64,000 nucleotides of DNA, taken from assembly GCA_037447655.1 (NCBI GenBank), contig JBBHKE010001856.1:130428-194427 (forward strand), read 5' to 3'. The stretch comes from Zygnema cylindricum. Taxonomy: Eukaryota > Streptophyta > Zygnematophyceae > Zygnematales > Zygnemataceae. This document shows positions 10,623 to 23,540 of the stretch, one piece after another (within the stretch, counting starts at the first letter, position 1; each line of letters opens with the position of its first letter). The position numbers and the translations under genes were made by a program. The notes beneath the pieces were generated by a model. It made no database searches and had not been told where the DNA came from. It saw only the letters and a list, made by a program, of their open reading frames with translations.

Positions 10623-11680
10623 TGTAGAAATTAATGGTCTTTTAAAGTATTTTCTAGGTCTGAATAGAAATAAGAAAGAAGTCGAGGCAGTCTACCTCTA
10701 ACTTCTCTCTCCAACTTCTCAAACTTGTCGCAGTCACTGAGAAATTGGAGAGGGAGCTAGAGCCATGGCTACCTAGGCTATCCAGAGGTTTACGGGAAAA
10801 TATTTTTTAGTTAGGGGTTTTATTTTATTAAAACATATGTGCGAGCGGCAAGATTTGATCCTGGTACCTGCCGGCCGGCAGACAGCCGATAGCCGATAGC
10901 CTTAGCCGTTAAGTCTAGAAGTAGTGTTACGTAATGTAGGGATTGGTTATTATTTAAACATTTATACGGAGAAAAGTTCATTTAACTGTAACTGATTACG
11001 GGAGACATATATCCAGTAAATGTAAAAGTACGGATTTCGGTACGGATAAGAAACCAATACCGCGTATTTATTTCATTAGTGAAACAAATACCGCGCATGT
11101 ATTTATTACAGCTACGATTAAATGTGAATTTAATCGGACGACCGGAATTAACGCCGAGATCGCGGAAGAGGATTTCGGCGGTTTATGGTCATCGCCACAT
11201 CGGATGACACGTGGCGGAATGACATTGGATCGCGACATCTCCGAGGATTAAGGGAGCAAATCCGGACATACCACGTGTCGACATTTAGGCCATGTCGTAC
11301 AATGGCCGTACATAAAGTACACCGGCAGATGTACTTTTGTGTACGGAGCTCCATTCTAATTGGCTCCGTACATCAATAGATAGAGTCTGTGAGAGAGATA
11401 GGACTTAGAAAAATTAGAAGATAGGACCCTCTCTCCGAGAGAGCTTCTGTAAAAAAGGTCAAATTTGACCCTCCATAACATACTACTCAGGGGAGCAAAT
11501 TTAGAGAGTCTTTTTGCTATCGACTCAAGAAAGTCTAATCTTCACAGGGGTGAAGTTGGTCAGAGCTTTTGTCTACCAGGGTGGAAGTTATTTTTGCTGA
11601 AACACAAAAGGGTCAAGGTTATCCTAGAGGCTTTTTGGAAGCTGTCTACTCTGAGGACTTATGGAGGTCTCAGAGTTTCA
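10623..11680 (+). repeat. 3' LTR of copia element 1
   Basis: 1058 bp, same ends and inner motifs as the 5' LTR: G-boxes at 11208-11215 and 11271-11279, tRNA-like antisense segment near 10850-10920, terminal ATG at 11661. A purine run with the sequence AAAAAAAGATAAGAAAAG directly precedes it and is the likely polypurine tract. Confidence 0.93.
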
Positions 11681-11685
11681 CAGTG

Positions 11686-13990
11686 AAATGCTTGATGGTT
11701 TGTGGTCAAATGTAATGCTGCCACGTGTTGCTTTTCACCTCGTTTGCCGCACATCAGTTACGTGCGTTTCTAGTAAATAAAATATTTCTTGGAATCGTCA
11801 GTTCAATTCCGTATTTGTCGCATGACGTCAGGCCGATATATCGACCCGGTTATATAAAACAAAACGTTTAGCCCGAGATAGCGAAAAACACCAGTGCAAC
11901 CCGATATTGAACGACAACCTCTTTGCAATTCAGCAACTAATGCACTAATTATAGTAGCAAATCAAGGTGTGATATTTTCTATCAATTCAGTTTTTGAAGG
12001 CTACGATGTCGTCCTTTTCTCTCATTTCGTGTATAAAATTTACTTCAGCGACGTTTTGGTTGACGTTACCTATATCATGTTCCATTGTCTTGAGATCTAT
12101 AAACTAAAGATTGCAATAATATTAATTCCAAATTGATGTCCCTTTTCATTTGAATTTCAAATTTACACATATGGCTAGAGTCAATTGCAATACCGAGTAA
12201 TTATATCATTATGATCTGTTTCGGTTTTTCTGTTTAACACGTGTATGAATTGTCAAATCGTACAATTTTCAGCCATTTGAAGTTTATGGAGGGAGACCTT
12301 CATTACCACGCACAAATGACAAAAAACTAGTAAATCACAAGAGAGGTTCCATAACAATCACAAAAGTAAAGCTATTAAGGAATGATATAGATGAATAAAG
12401 ACAAGACACACCAATAAAATTAGGCGTATGATATATACTTTAGAGCTAATTTTAAGTCAAGAGGTCTCTTAGCAAAAAAAATACTTCCATCCTCCGCTCA
12501 TACTTCACTTAATCGAACCAATTGAACTGAAATGTAGTAAGACAAAGCCATTATAATAGATTGATACTGTACCATTTTCATCTCTCAGCCACCTAAATAT
12601 AATATTTACAGTAAGACCCTCACATTTGGATAAACTCATTACATAAAACCTAGAAAAAATCCAGAATCATAATTTTGCATAGGTACATAAGAAAAGGTGT
12701 GGAGCACGTCAAGTTATGTCTATAACTTGATAGAACATAAAAAATAATGCAAAGAAAAGCTATTTTATATGATGGAGTTTATCCGTTAACCATGTCTCGA
12801 TATGATCTTTTAGTTCTAAATATTTGGAACCCAGATTTCTCTAAAAATAACATGAAATTCTCTAATATTGCCTAGGAGAGCAAGATCTCTAAGCAGGCCT
12901 TGTGGATTGTGTGGATAATAGGGGCCTCAAAATTTTTAAAAGGAGTAAAATAGAAGAAATGTAAAATTATTTGGGAACTATTAACGTTCACATTATGGAT
13001 ATTTTATGGTCCGTGATTTTATATCCACCTCCTAAAAGCATAGTTTCTGAAAGGGGCAAATGAATAGATTTGTCTTTAGGATTAATTCTTTGGTCTTAGA
13101 ATATCTTGTTAGTCTTGAGAATCGGATCTTGAAATGAAGGGTTTGTCGTTTCTTGACGGCCTTTTCATGTTTAAATTGTAATTTGGTTTTTAGAGACATT
13201 TTATTATTACATCGCTTTAATCAAACTACAAGTTATCAATCGGCTTTCCATGGTTTTCTCTACTCTGGCCAAGTGAATATTTAAAAATAAAGGTGTTTTA
13301 CTTTTTCTTTTCTAAATTATTATCATAAATTATAAGAACGTTTCGTTAGATGAAGCAAAGAAACCAGTGGTACATTTCTTAATACAACGAAGACGGAAAA
13401 GACCATACTTTTCGGTAATCAACTCATTATTTTGTATTAGTTCCATTACATGATTTTTAACTATTCTGCTATCAGTAAAATCATTTTAAGATAAACTAAC
13501 TATTTTCTTTTTTCCTATCCGTTAGTAGTAACTTTATCCAATTATATTATCCAAATTAGGTTGTTAGAATCTTTGTTCATAAATATACAAAAATATGAAT
13601 AACCCATTTAAATCGTTATGAACTCATTCACATAATTGGCTACGATTAAAAAAAAAATCTTTGACGAATCTGCCAAATGTACCCAGACATGCCCTCTTGT
13701 ACTTCTCCTAATAAGAAAAAACTGCCGAAACGGAGAAACTTACCTTTGGGGAATCGTCTTTCCAAAAAAATTATGTAATCACTCAAATATGTTATTAAAT
13801 CACACTTACGCTCTCATTTTGTGACCGAAAGAATTAACCATATAGAGTTTAAAAAATCTAAAAATACTTTGTGTTTTTCAAGACCAACATTAAGAAACAA
13901 CCTATACCACTCTAGAGAAGATAAATAAGCTCCTTTAATCTGCGACCATAATAAACTGGCAACTCATTTCATTTGTGTTATTCTGTGAAC
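11686..13990. other. Intergenic, downstream of the subtilase
   Basis: AT-rich sequence with no recognisable coding domain on either strand. It must hold the 3' untranslated region of the subtilase. It may also hold a last coding exon on the minus strand, because the annotated end of that gene overlaps a good donor site. I looked for the usual subtilase ending (WSDG-H-VRSPI type) and did not find a convincing match. Confidence 0.5.
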
Positions 13991-13997
13991 ATAATTC

Positions 13998-16900
13998 TCA
14001 AACCGTCAGAAAATACCCCAATATAAACTCACCAGTTTTTCCATTTTGTGTGATGGCGGTTCCCACAACTTTGATTGTAAAGGTCAGCGATTGCTTTTCT
14101 TTTTGGAATACCAGAGTAGTTGGATAAATAGTAACATTTGCTCCTTTCGGTTGTTTTATTACAACCTCATAAGTAGAATTCGCTGGACCCATATTTGTGA
14201 CTTTTCGAGTCGTCGTGAAACCGTCTCCTTTCACTTTAGTCATCATAAGAGAGGGTGAATTATAATGGAAGTTGCTTTTATATTTTGGGCAAGACATGCC
14301 AAATTTCTTTTTGATTGATGAAGATGTAAGAAAATTACAGAGGTAAAGAATGTATCCATGTATTCCGGTGTCGTAAACAAGACCTGGATCTACTGCAAAG
14401 TTAGGTCTTAAAAGGCCATTTCCAAAATCTAAGGCATTCCCTGCTGATAAAGGTGCGGCTGCAACAAAATAGGAAACGAAAAAAAAGAAATGAATCAAAA
14501 AAAAAAAACAGGAATGAATCAATATGGATTTTCAAATTGGTAGAAGTGAAACAACTTTTTACAAAGAAAAAGTCCATACTTTTTTTCTCTAACATTCAAT
14601 TTTTTGAGAGACATCAAGCTTTTCATAAAGTTGAAGCATTTAAATTTTATGAGTGAATCCTTGTGTGCCAAAAATATCAAATATCCATGCATTTTTTAGC
14701 ATTAATCACTGCAGCTAGCGATTATTTACCCGTCTTTTTAATTTATTAGAGTTTGTGTCTAAATTTCTTCAAGTTTTATTTTAATATCATTTAAACCATC
14801 TAGTGAGTTATATCACATCTTAAATTACATCATTTACTTCATTCTAGAATAAAATAAATATATACTGCCATGAATGTTGAATTATTATTTCCAAGTACCC
14901 ATTGTTCCAAGTGTAAGAAATTTAGTCCCTAAAAATACATCTACTATAAAAATAAAAATAACTCGAATATTCATAATAATACTAACAATTTAATAATAAT
15001 TGTTTTCATTTTTTTGAATTTTTTTCTTTTCGCCTACCCGTAGTTGCAATGGCAGAATACAATCTTCCGGGACTCCAGCTAGGTTTTTCGGATCTTAAAA
15101 GGGCTAAAACTCCTGCCACGTGCGGAGTGGCCATGGAAGTTCCACTTAATATTTTAAACTCAGATTTTGGAATGTTATAGGGTGCATTGGGGGGAAAGGC
15201 GGCCAAAATATCCTCTCCTGGAGCAATAATATCAGGCTGGAAAAGGAGGGCGAGGGGAGAGGGAGAGGAAGTGGGAGAGGGGCGGAGAGGGAAGGAGGGT
15301 TTATTAATATGAATACTACTATTGTCACTTCTATCCTTGTTATCATTATATGATCATTATCATTATAGTTGTTATTGCAAGTAGTGTTAGTTGTAGTAGA
15401 ATCAGTAGCATTAGTATGTCATCCTTTATCTCGAGGAAACCAGAGAAAGTTAAAGCAGTAAATAATTTTCTTGCATAAGAAAGAGCTCCAACGACGATTT
15501 AAAGTTTGGGTGGTTTTAATACGGCGTTTACGAAATAAGAAAAGAAAAACAATAAACGCTAAGTTGGAAGTATTGGACATGGAAATGAATTGCAACTTAA
15601 ATGACATTCAAGATAGACAAAAGCCAAATAATGACAGCTGAATCGGAAACGTAAAATAAACATGCAGATAGAAAAAAATTTCAAATGTAAAACCTCTTTC
15701 ATAATATTTGTTTTTAACCTTCATAATGTCCGCATAGGGATTTGGGCCCCTCGAGGAGAATTCGGCGACCAGAGAAGTTCCGTTATAAGTTGTAACCGTA
15801 CTTGAAATTGAAGCTCTAGGATTTCTGCCAAAAAAAGAAAATAATGCACAAAAAAAAAAGACAACCACAAAAAAAATCCAAAGTAACAAAAACAATTATG
15901 AGAAAGTAATCTGGTGACCTAGGGGGTGGTCAATAACCCAATATGCAAATAAACAATTCGATAGAAAGTTCGACCAATAAAGAAAAAACTGAAGCATTTG
16001 CGGAAAAAGAAATAAAAGACTTACTTTGTTGTAGTTGCATAAGATAAAATTTTCTCTCCGTCCGAAAGACCTACATGACTTGCCGGTAAAACATGTATCT
16101 CTGTGTCAAGTGTACCAAAATAACTACTTTCTCGCAAAATCATTCCCGCGGCTCCCAATTTTTTCAAATAGGTTTCGGTTTGAAACGGACCAGAATATCC
16201 TCCGTCACAAAGGACGATTTTTCCTTGAACCATAGTTTTGTTGAGAGTATTTTCCAAGCATGCTCTACCAAACCCATTTTCAACAAAACTCGTAGGTAAA
16301 GAGAAAGTAGAGAAGAGGTCACAAAAAAGAGTTTGACAAGAAAATTGCATCAAGGAAACTCTAGGAAACAATGTAAGACACACAAAACAGAGGAAGAGAG
16401 ACAGAGTAAGATTGGACAGTGAGAGAGGGAGGAGGGGACGGGGAGAAGGAGAGGGAGAGTGAGAGAGGGGGATAGGGCGAGAGAGAGGGAGAGAGAGAGG
16501 GAGAGAGAAAAGAGAGAGTGGATGAGAGGGAGAGAGAGACACCGACTGGAATTATTTTCACATTAGCATTTCTTCGTATGCGAGGACATAAGGAAATTCT
16601 AAATAAGATCGCTGCTTGTTTATCATTTTATACAAAATTACAGCAGTATCCTTTTGGGACAATGACATTTGTTTCCCCTGGTCCTTTTTGTAAAGACCGT
16701 TATTTTTTTCTCATTTGGTGAATACAAAATACACAAATTATCTGAAATTTTATGAAATGTTCCTTGAGGTTACTTACCGAGGTATATCAAAATCTGAAAT
16801 GTTTTTTAACGCCGCATTTTCCGCATAAATTAACGGGAGAAATGGTGTTTTGGTGCCAGCTGGCACTGTCCCATTGGTCAATCCAAGACTCTGGCCAAAA

Positions 16901-19900
16901 AAAGGCAGAAACACCGTTAATGATTTAACAGGTTTTTGGGGTTTTCGAAAGAGCTTTTATTTAGTATAAGCTAAGAAGCTTTATGGTTTAAGAGGTTTTG
17001 AAGCATATGTATTTTTCGACAATTTCATTTCCAACATTTCGGGCCGATAATACAATGACAGAGTTGAAGGATTTGGGTTTAAGGCTCTGGGTTGTAAGAA
17101 TTTCCTCAAAGACTGACATGACAAGCGAGGCGTGATGCGACATGTACACACTTTGTTGATTTTTCTGAGGCAAGTTCTGAGCAAAATGGGTGTTTTTAAA
17201 GTGTCGCCGTATCAGAGTTTCCTGTTTTACAAAGATATCTTGCAGATCAGATGTCAACATGAATGTATAGTTTTCATCTGATAACGTCTTAAGATATATT
17301 ATGGTAAATTATCTCTCTACCCCTCTCTCTCTTCCTCTCTTTACGCACTCTCTTCTCTCCCTCTCTTCCTCCCTCTCTATCTCTCACCCTCCTTCCTCCC
17401 TGTCTCCCTCTCTTTTTTTCTTTCCTACTTCCTCCGGCTTTTCTTCTACTAACTCCCTAGCTCTTTCACTCTCTCCCTCTCTCCCACCCTCACTCCCCAC
17501 CCTCTCTTGCCCCTCTCTGCCCCTCTCTCTCCCCCTTTTTGCCATCATCTCCCCATTCGTCCCCTCTCCCTTCTCCTCTCTCTCCTGCTCTCGTCTCTCT
17601 CTCTCTCCCACTCTTTCCTTCCCTCCCTCCCTCTCACTATCTATCGATCTTTTAATCTCACTGTCTCCCTCCCTCTCTTTCTCCCTCTTTCTTTCCTCGA
17701 GCTCTCCCGAATGTTTATCATAGGTGTAGTTATGCAAATATTATAATATAAAAAATAATTGGCATAATTTCCAAACAGACAAAATGTTGAAATGGCTTTT
17801 TATGCTGTAAAAAATTATCATTCCATTTTTCTAACAAACAAACCCTGGAAAAAAAAATAGGTTTTAGGTGAAGTGAAAACCAACTTTGAATCCGGAACCA
17901 TTCCCCAAGTTCGTTTTAACGATAAACTGACGTGGCAAACTGCTAGCCGCAACTGACATGTACCACGGAGATATATTCGAAAGAAATCCCAAATAGGGTC
18001 CGGAATTTCCGGCGGCGAGAGAGCTTGGAATTCCGGCAATCGCGGCGTTCAAAGTGCCTTGATCAATTTCAGAATCAAAGGGGTAATGTGCGAAAAATGG
18101 CCCCAAAGACATCGAAATAACATCAACTCCGTCGCTAATTGCAGCATCTAAGCCTGCCAAAATGTCAGATCCTGCGCATCCACCACCCCAACAAATCTGC
18201 AAAAAAAGGGAATTAAATTTTTTTAACGAGTTGAAACGCAATGAAGGGATGAAACGAAAAGGAATGGAAAGGCAACGGGGAAGCGGAAAGGTTAAGCGAA
18301 AGGGAAGGAGAAGCAGGATGAGGAGGGGGAAGGAGATGGAGAAATATCAAATTTTTTGTGAAAGTTTAAAAAAATAGATGAATTCCAAAAAAAGGAATGG
18401 AAAGAAGGGAATTGAAAAGGACAAGGAAAGGCGACCCAACAAAGCTGTAAAAAAATATCAAAAGAAAAGGGGAGAATAGGGAAAGGAAATGGATGTAAAG
18501 GTCAAAGAACAAGGTGGGATGGAGAAGGACGGATGGGTAAGAAATAGAAAAGAAATAAAAGATTCAAAGCAATGAAAAGCAAAATAGAAAAGAAAAAAAA
18601 ATGAAAAGAGAGAAAACCAAAAAAAAAATACGAGGAAAAAGTAATCGAAGGAAAAGATAATGGGAAAAGAAAAGAAGAAGGAAAATACCAGGAACATAAA
18701 TGGAGCAAGTTTTGGAAAAGGAACAAGAAAGGAAAAAGCAATGGAATAGGAAAGGAAAAAGGAAAAGGAAAAGTTAAGCAAAAAAAAATTAAACGGAAAG
18801 AAGACGAGAAGAATCAAAATTTGTATTCTATTTGCTAAAAAACACTACTTTGATTATGAAAAACCTCCAATTATTTGGAAACAGAAAGAAGCTCACTAAT
18901 CAAAACTGTATCCTTGTAAATCGATTTCCTGATCCAAAAACTTTGAGAAAACTTCATAAAGAAAAAAAAATGTATGTAAACAGAAAAAGCGTTCTTCAAC
19001 TTCAAATAAATACATATGCGCATATTTGAAAATACATGTATATATACATGTATAAATGTACATATAGGGATATAAAAACATATAAATATTCATATATGCG
19101 CTATGTTACAAATGGATATTTATATGAATACACGGATATTTATGTATCCACAAATATATATATAGCATATTCGTTTTTATATACTTCATTTTATGTGAAC
19201 ACTGTATAATTATTGTATACTTTTGTATATGCATGCTCAACCATGTAAGAATGCCATTATAAACCAGTTTTTGGTCATTTGGTTTACGATTTTTGTCATC
19301 TTAGTTAAATAGCTTTTCAGAATTTCTGACAGTGTGCTTACCTTATAGATGGATAAATGAGCTCCATAAGCAATTCCTTGAGCTTGACCTATATTCAATC
19401 CCGACAGAGTCACGTTTTTTACTATAGATCCTGCGGCTGTGGAGGCTGTGTGAGTTCCATGTCCGTCAGCATCACGAGCAGAGAGATATTCATCGGAAGG
19501 CACAGTTCCCATACCCTTATAAAAATAGCGAGCGCCGATAATTTTACTGCAAAACAATTTGGATCCCACAGTATTAATACGTGAGAATAAGGTGGATTTC
19601 AAAATTCAATAGGAATTGAAAAGATGGATACACATTGGGCGTTTGAATGTGGGGGAAAAGGAGAGGTAGAGAGGGAGCAAAGAGAGAAGTGCGGATAGGG
19701 AAGATAGAGAGTGGAAACGGTAAAAGAGAGGTGAAGCCAGGAAGGACGAGGCGGAGATGGAGAACAAGGAGATGTAGAGATGGGTAAAGAGACAACTAGC
19801 TAAGGGGAAATGGGAGAGGTAGAGGGCGGAGAAAGGGAGAGTTGGGGATGTGGACAAAAAAATGGTGGGGACGAGAAATAAAAAAAAAAAAAGCAGGTCA

Positions 19901-22900
19901 AAAGAAAAAAGAGGTGGAGGATGAAAAGAACAAGGGAGGTGTAAAGATGAGGAAATGGGATAGAGAGACGAGAGAGATACAAAAGGGAAAAAAGGTGAGG
20001 TAGAGTGGAATTGAAAGGTGAGGTAATGAGCTAGGGGTTTCACACCAAAAAGTTCAACTGCACACAAATGTATTGGGCAGACCTGTACAGCGCAATAGGG
20101 AAAAGGACGGTTATTTCACACTCTTAAACATTGGGCACACACTACGTCATCAGTTCTTACAACGAGGGTTTTATCTTAACAATTAAACTTCTAGACAAAA
20201 CATAAACAGCTGTAGCGAATTTTAGCATACAACTTTTTAACGTGGGGGGCCAGAGGCGCGAAACGACATGACCTACCGCAGCTTTCTCTATATAGAGGTC
20301 GCTACTTCACTTAAAAGACGAGTATCTGGTTTCTAGTGTAGTTACCCGAATTCAAATCTATTTCATTCGGTTACAGAACAACACTGGTTTAGTAGAATGC
20401 GACACACTTGTACTAAAGGAAAGCAATAGTGTGAAACCCTGTGAAGAAACAGAGAAAGATAGAGAAGCGACAAAGAGGTAGGTAGGGATGTAAAATAAGG
20501 AGGTAGAGATGGGTAGAATTGAACTCTTTTATGTGAAGTTTTGCCCTGAAAAAAATACTTACTCATTGCAATTAGTTTTTTTCCATTTTTGACCAGTCTG
20601 ACATGTGCCGTTAAACTTTGTCGGACGCGAAGGCATTCCCACATCACTAAAACTCCGATGTTCGGGCCAGATTCCTGAAGTCGTTAAAAAAAGAAAAGTA
20701 ACTTTTAGATACATTTTAATCTCTTAAGATATTCCTTTTTGACAACTACAAAAAAAAATTCACTCGATTTGGACTCATCTGGACCTCTAAAATGTGATAA
20801 TCAAGCGCACCATAATCGACGGAGAAAGAAGCAGCAAACTCATAATAATTCGTTTTTTTTTCTTCTATTGCGACTTTTAGAAGTTTGGTTTCAATTATCA
20901 TACCGGTATCCAAAATGCCGATAATCATGCCAGATCCATTTGTTTTTGAGTAAAGCCCTGGAGGATTATCGGTTTTCGGATTGTTCAACCCCAAATAAGT
21001 TGGGGTATATGAAGTTAAAGGCTTATATCTGTTCTCCGGTTTTACAGAAACCACGTCATCCATTCCTGTAAAGCAACAACCCCGAAAAATTACTTGTGAG
21101 ACATTGAAATTTGAAAAAAGTTTTACAATTGTTACGTAATTTTAAGTTTTACAATGATTTCCAAACAGTTTCCCATGAGAAGTCAAAGTTCCACACCGTT
21201 TACATATGGCCAGGTGATGCTAAAAGTCCAAGGATGTTTACAGCGAAAAGAGAGATGGGGAAAAAATATAAGCTTTACTCAAATTGCTATGTTTTTTTGG
21301 GACTGAAAATTCAGTTTTTTTGGGACTGAAAATTCAGTTTTTTGGAATCTAATCTTTTTTCTGTAATATTTTCGCTGTTTTAAAAATAAAATTCAACGGA
21401 TGCAAGAAGGTACAAATTAAAGTCAAAACGAAAAAGGATGCTGGAAAGTGGGTGGGTAGTTTGATCCCTCTAAGGAGGTCTTGATTTACATATCGTATAA
21501 AGATTAAAGTATGAAGTAGTGAAAACTATTTCATAAAGAAAAAAATAATATAAGTAAAAAGTGGGACTTAGGGACTGATTTACTGATTTCAACAGTTAAT
21601 AATCATGTCATACAGAAAATTTGAAAAGAAAAAAAAGAAAAGCAAATTTGGGCTTAGTGATTTATTTAGTGATACAACACAGCGAATAGTGACGTCAAAA
21701 AAAGAAAAGGATAGAAGTGCACCTTGAAGCGCTTTCACTTGCTCGGGTGAAAGAATGGCCGCAAACCCATTTAATGAATTTACGTAATGGTACAAACGGG
21801 ATTTTGGTCTGTGGTCATGGAAACAGTGGACTTCTTCTTTCCGTTAAACAAATGTACAAAGTTACGCAAAAATACAATAAATCAATAATACCTCGCTGCA
21901 ATCTTATTAAGTGGACAACTGCTCTCACATTTCAATTCCGACTTACAAAAAACAGATGATCTTGTTCCCAAGTTCCAATTACCAATGTCAATGTCAAGTT
22001 CTACCTGATTCTACCTGTTCCCCTTCTGTCTGTTATGTTCTTGTTTGTTTTTTCATATTTCATGTTCAATACTTCATCTTCAATTTCCAAGAATTATGTT
22101 CAATCATAATAGTATCATTGCACTATTGTCATCATCTCCATATCCAGTTCCATCGATCCTATTAAATCTGTTGTTATCTGAAACTTCGTTTCTCATTGTT
22201 CCGTTTTTGGGGAGATTTTAGCCGTGTTGTTTGTCCAGTTTTGAATCACCGTCAGGACAATAGGCATCACATTTTTAACATTGGCAGTGTAGGATTTTAA
22301 GTAGTAAAGCAATTGTGTCTCTATGCACTTCATTTATTCCTCAAATATTTCCAGTGAAAGTACGTCGACTCTGTAAGTCCATTGTGCAATTTTGAATGTT
22401 CAATGTCCTATTCCCAATGTCATTTTTTGTTTTTCAATGTCCATTTTATTAGTTTAAATGTTCAACATTCAAAGTTCGTTTCAACGTCCTATAGTCAATC
22501 TCCAAACTTGGAAGAGAATTTGTCGCATTGAAATTGTGAGACAAACATTTGAATCAAGCATTCTGAAGAGTGAGGCATCGTTGTTCCAATTTTCAATAAG
22601 TAAAACCGAACATGCTCAAAAAGTAAAAGTTTAATTTTGAGTTAAAATTTATTACAAATGTCGAGAATTCCATCCTTCTTCATTTCATGTCAAAATGTCG
22701 CATGTTCGATGTTCAATGTCTGGCGTTGTGCAATTATCAATCCAAAGAGATCGAATTTCGAGCCACTCACTGTACATCGATGCGCTCCAAAACTTTCTTT
22801 TGGCGTGAAACCATAGCGGCGGTGAAGGACTGCACTGCGGCCTCTGATTGGCGGAGAGCTGGATTCAGCTGTACGGCCAATGGCAGAGCCGGGCCAGCCA

Positions 22901-22994
22901 GTTGTACGATGTACGGCAGATCCGCGACGGCCGCATGGAATCCGACGGCGATTAGGAGTATCGTGAGAAGCGAAGGTAGGAAAGCGACAAGCAT
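13998..22994 (-). CDS. Subtilisin-like serine protease (plant subtilase, S8), 11 exons
   Basis: Exons in coding order: 22994-22771, 21808-21723, 21065-20904, 20674-20563, 19546-19342, 18196-17885, 16890-16778, 16288-16025, 15824-15719, 15236-15038, 14458-13998. All introns are GT-AG and all phases join; the product is 747 residues, normal for plant subtilases. Residues 1-25 form a signal peptide (LLTILLIAVGFHAAVA), so the enzyme should enter the secretory pathway and act in the apoplast. An I9 propeptide follows (PYIVQLAG to LNGFAAILSPEQ). The catalytic residues are Asp156 (GILDTG), His224 (DGHGTHTAS), Asn327 (AAGNSGP) and Ser562 (SGTSMATPHVAG). A PA domain (about 395-500, GKIVLCDGG) and a C-terminal Fn3-like domain (from about 640, RKVTNMGPANSTYEV) complete it. 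An upstream in-frame ATG at 23084 would spoil the signal peptide, so 22994 is preferred. The end is doubtful (a donor GGTGAGTT at 14033-14026). Confidence 0.9.
16372..16545. repeat. GA-rich tract in subtilase intron 7
   Basis: Plus strand is almost pure purine (GAGAGGGAGAGA type), so the sense strand of the gene is CT-rich. It lies in the intron between the exons at 16890-16778 and 16288-16025. Confidence 0.85.
17313..17702. repeat. CT-rich tract in subtilase intron 6
   Basis: About 390 bases of CTCTCCCT-type pyrimidine on the plus strand, hence GA-rich on the sense strand of the gene. The long reading frames here on both strands are low-complexity artefacts. Confidence 0.9.
18225..18830. 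repeat. Polypurine tract in subtilase intron 5
   Basis: Roughly 600 bases of almost pure A/G on the plus strand (GAAAAGGAAAGG type, not a strict microsatellite). It sits between the exons at 19546-19342 and 18196-17885. The 119-residue phenylalanine-rich frame on the other strand is an artefact. Confidence 0.9.
19010..19235. repeat. TA/CATGTA-rich tract in subtilase intron 5
   Basis: Alternating ATACATGTATATATACATG and TATGTATATATA-type sequence rich in short palindromes, adjacent to the polypurine tract in the same intron. Confidence 0.6.
19618..20035. repeat. GA-rich tract in subtilase intron 4
   Basis: Degenerate GAGAGGTAGAGAGGG-type purine sequence on the plus strand, between the exons at 20674-20563 and 19546-19342. 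The 153-residue serine/leucine-rich frame on the minus strand is an artefact. Confidence 0.85.
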
Positions 22995-23240
22995 GTTTGT
23001 TGGACTGGAGTGGTAGGAAGAAGTGAATGTTTTGTCGAGTTGAATGGCAAGAGTGGCGGAAGAAGTCGGCTTTGTACGATTCAAAACGTTTGATGGATGT
23101 TACAACAAATGAGAGTGCAAAAGATAGCCGGAAGCATTCAAAACATATAACATGATAGAGAACATTCCACGGAAGCCAATATATTCCATGGTAATTTTTT
23201 TTTACAAAAAGACTACTGCACCTCACTCTCTCTACGCTTC

Positions 23241-23250
23241 AATATAAATT
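23241..23250 (-). promoter_or_regulatory. Possible TATA box of the subtilase
   Basis: On the minus strand the sequence reads AATTTATATT about 250 bases upstream of the preferred ATG. A GA/CT-rich stretch (CTCACTCTCTCTACG on the plus strand) lies just downstream, where a transcription start would be expected. This is a composition-based guess. Confidence 0.3.
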
Positions 23251-23540
23251 AATTCAAACGTAACGTCACTACTTCAAACCAAAAGAAGCATCGTACGTAA
23301 AATGCGCACTATACTCCCAGCGTAAAGGTTAAGTCCACACGCAAAAGAATAAAGTACCAAAGTACAATTCGAACGTATTCCGTTGACTTGACCAGTTGAC
23401 CGTCGCCAAACAAAATACACGCGAAACCAAGAATCTACAACGTAGGTAATACGCAAACCAAAACAAACAATTAAACTAAAACCAAACCTGACGGCCGCAC
23501 GTCAGTCACGTGACGGCCGATTACATATTTGAATCTAATA

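Larger units (their letters stand above)
5501..11680 (+). mobile_element. Copia element 1, nearly complete but defective
   Basis: A Ty1/copia LTR retrotransposon of 6180 bp on the plus strand. The 5' LTR is 5501-6559 and the 3' LTR is 10623-11680. Both start TGTAGAAATTAATGG and end GTTTCA, and a 5-bp target duplication CAGTG flanks the element (5496-5500 and 11681-11685). Domain order is gag, zinc knuckle, protease, integrase, reverse transcriptase, RNase H, as expected for copia. A half-tRNA primer site follows the 5' LTR, and a purine-rich run (about 10600-10622) precedes the 3' LTR. Frameshifts, an in-frame stop in gag and a deletion at the start of reverse transcriptase make it non-autonomous. 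The two LTRs have accumulated several per cent differences, so it is not brand new. Confidence 0.95.

Noticed and set aside
12770-12850. Possible last subtilase exon on the minus strand (TWLTDKLHHIK frame)
   Set aside because: Only a few residues resemble the W-D-H pattern; no acceptor or phase fits convincingly.
17301-17737. Open frames of 117-140 residues on both strands
   Set aside because: CT-rich low-complexity sequence inside a subtilase intron.
18458-18817. 119-residue Phe/Leu-rich frame resembling a membrane protein
   Set aside because: Product of the polypurine tract in intron 5; no motif and no conserved start.
22690-23226. Alternative 178-residue frame over subtilase exon 1
   Set aside because: It is a different frame of the same strand; only the frame giving the signal peptide and PYIVQLAG joins the later exons in phase.
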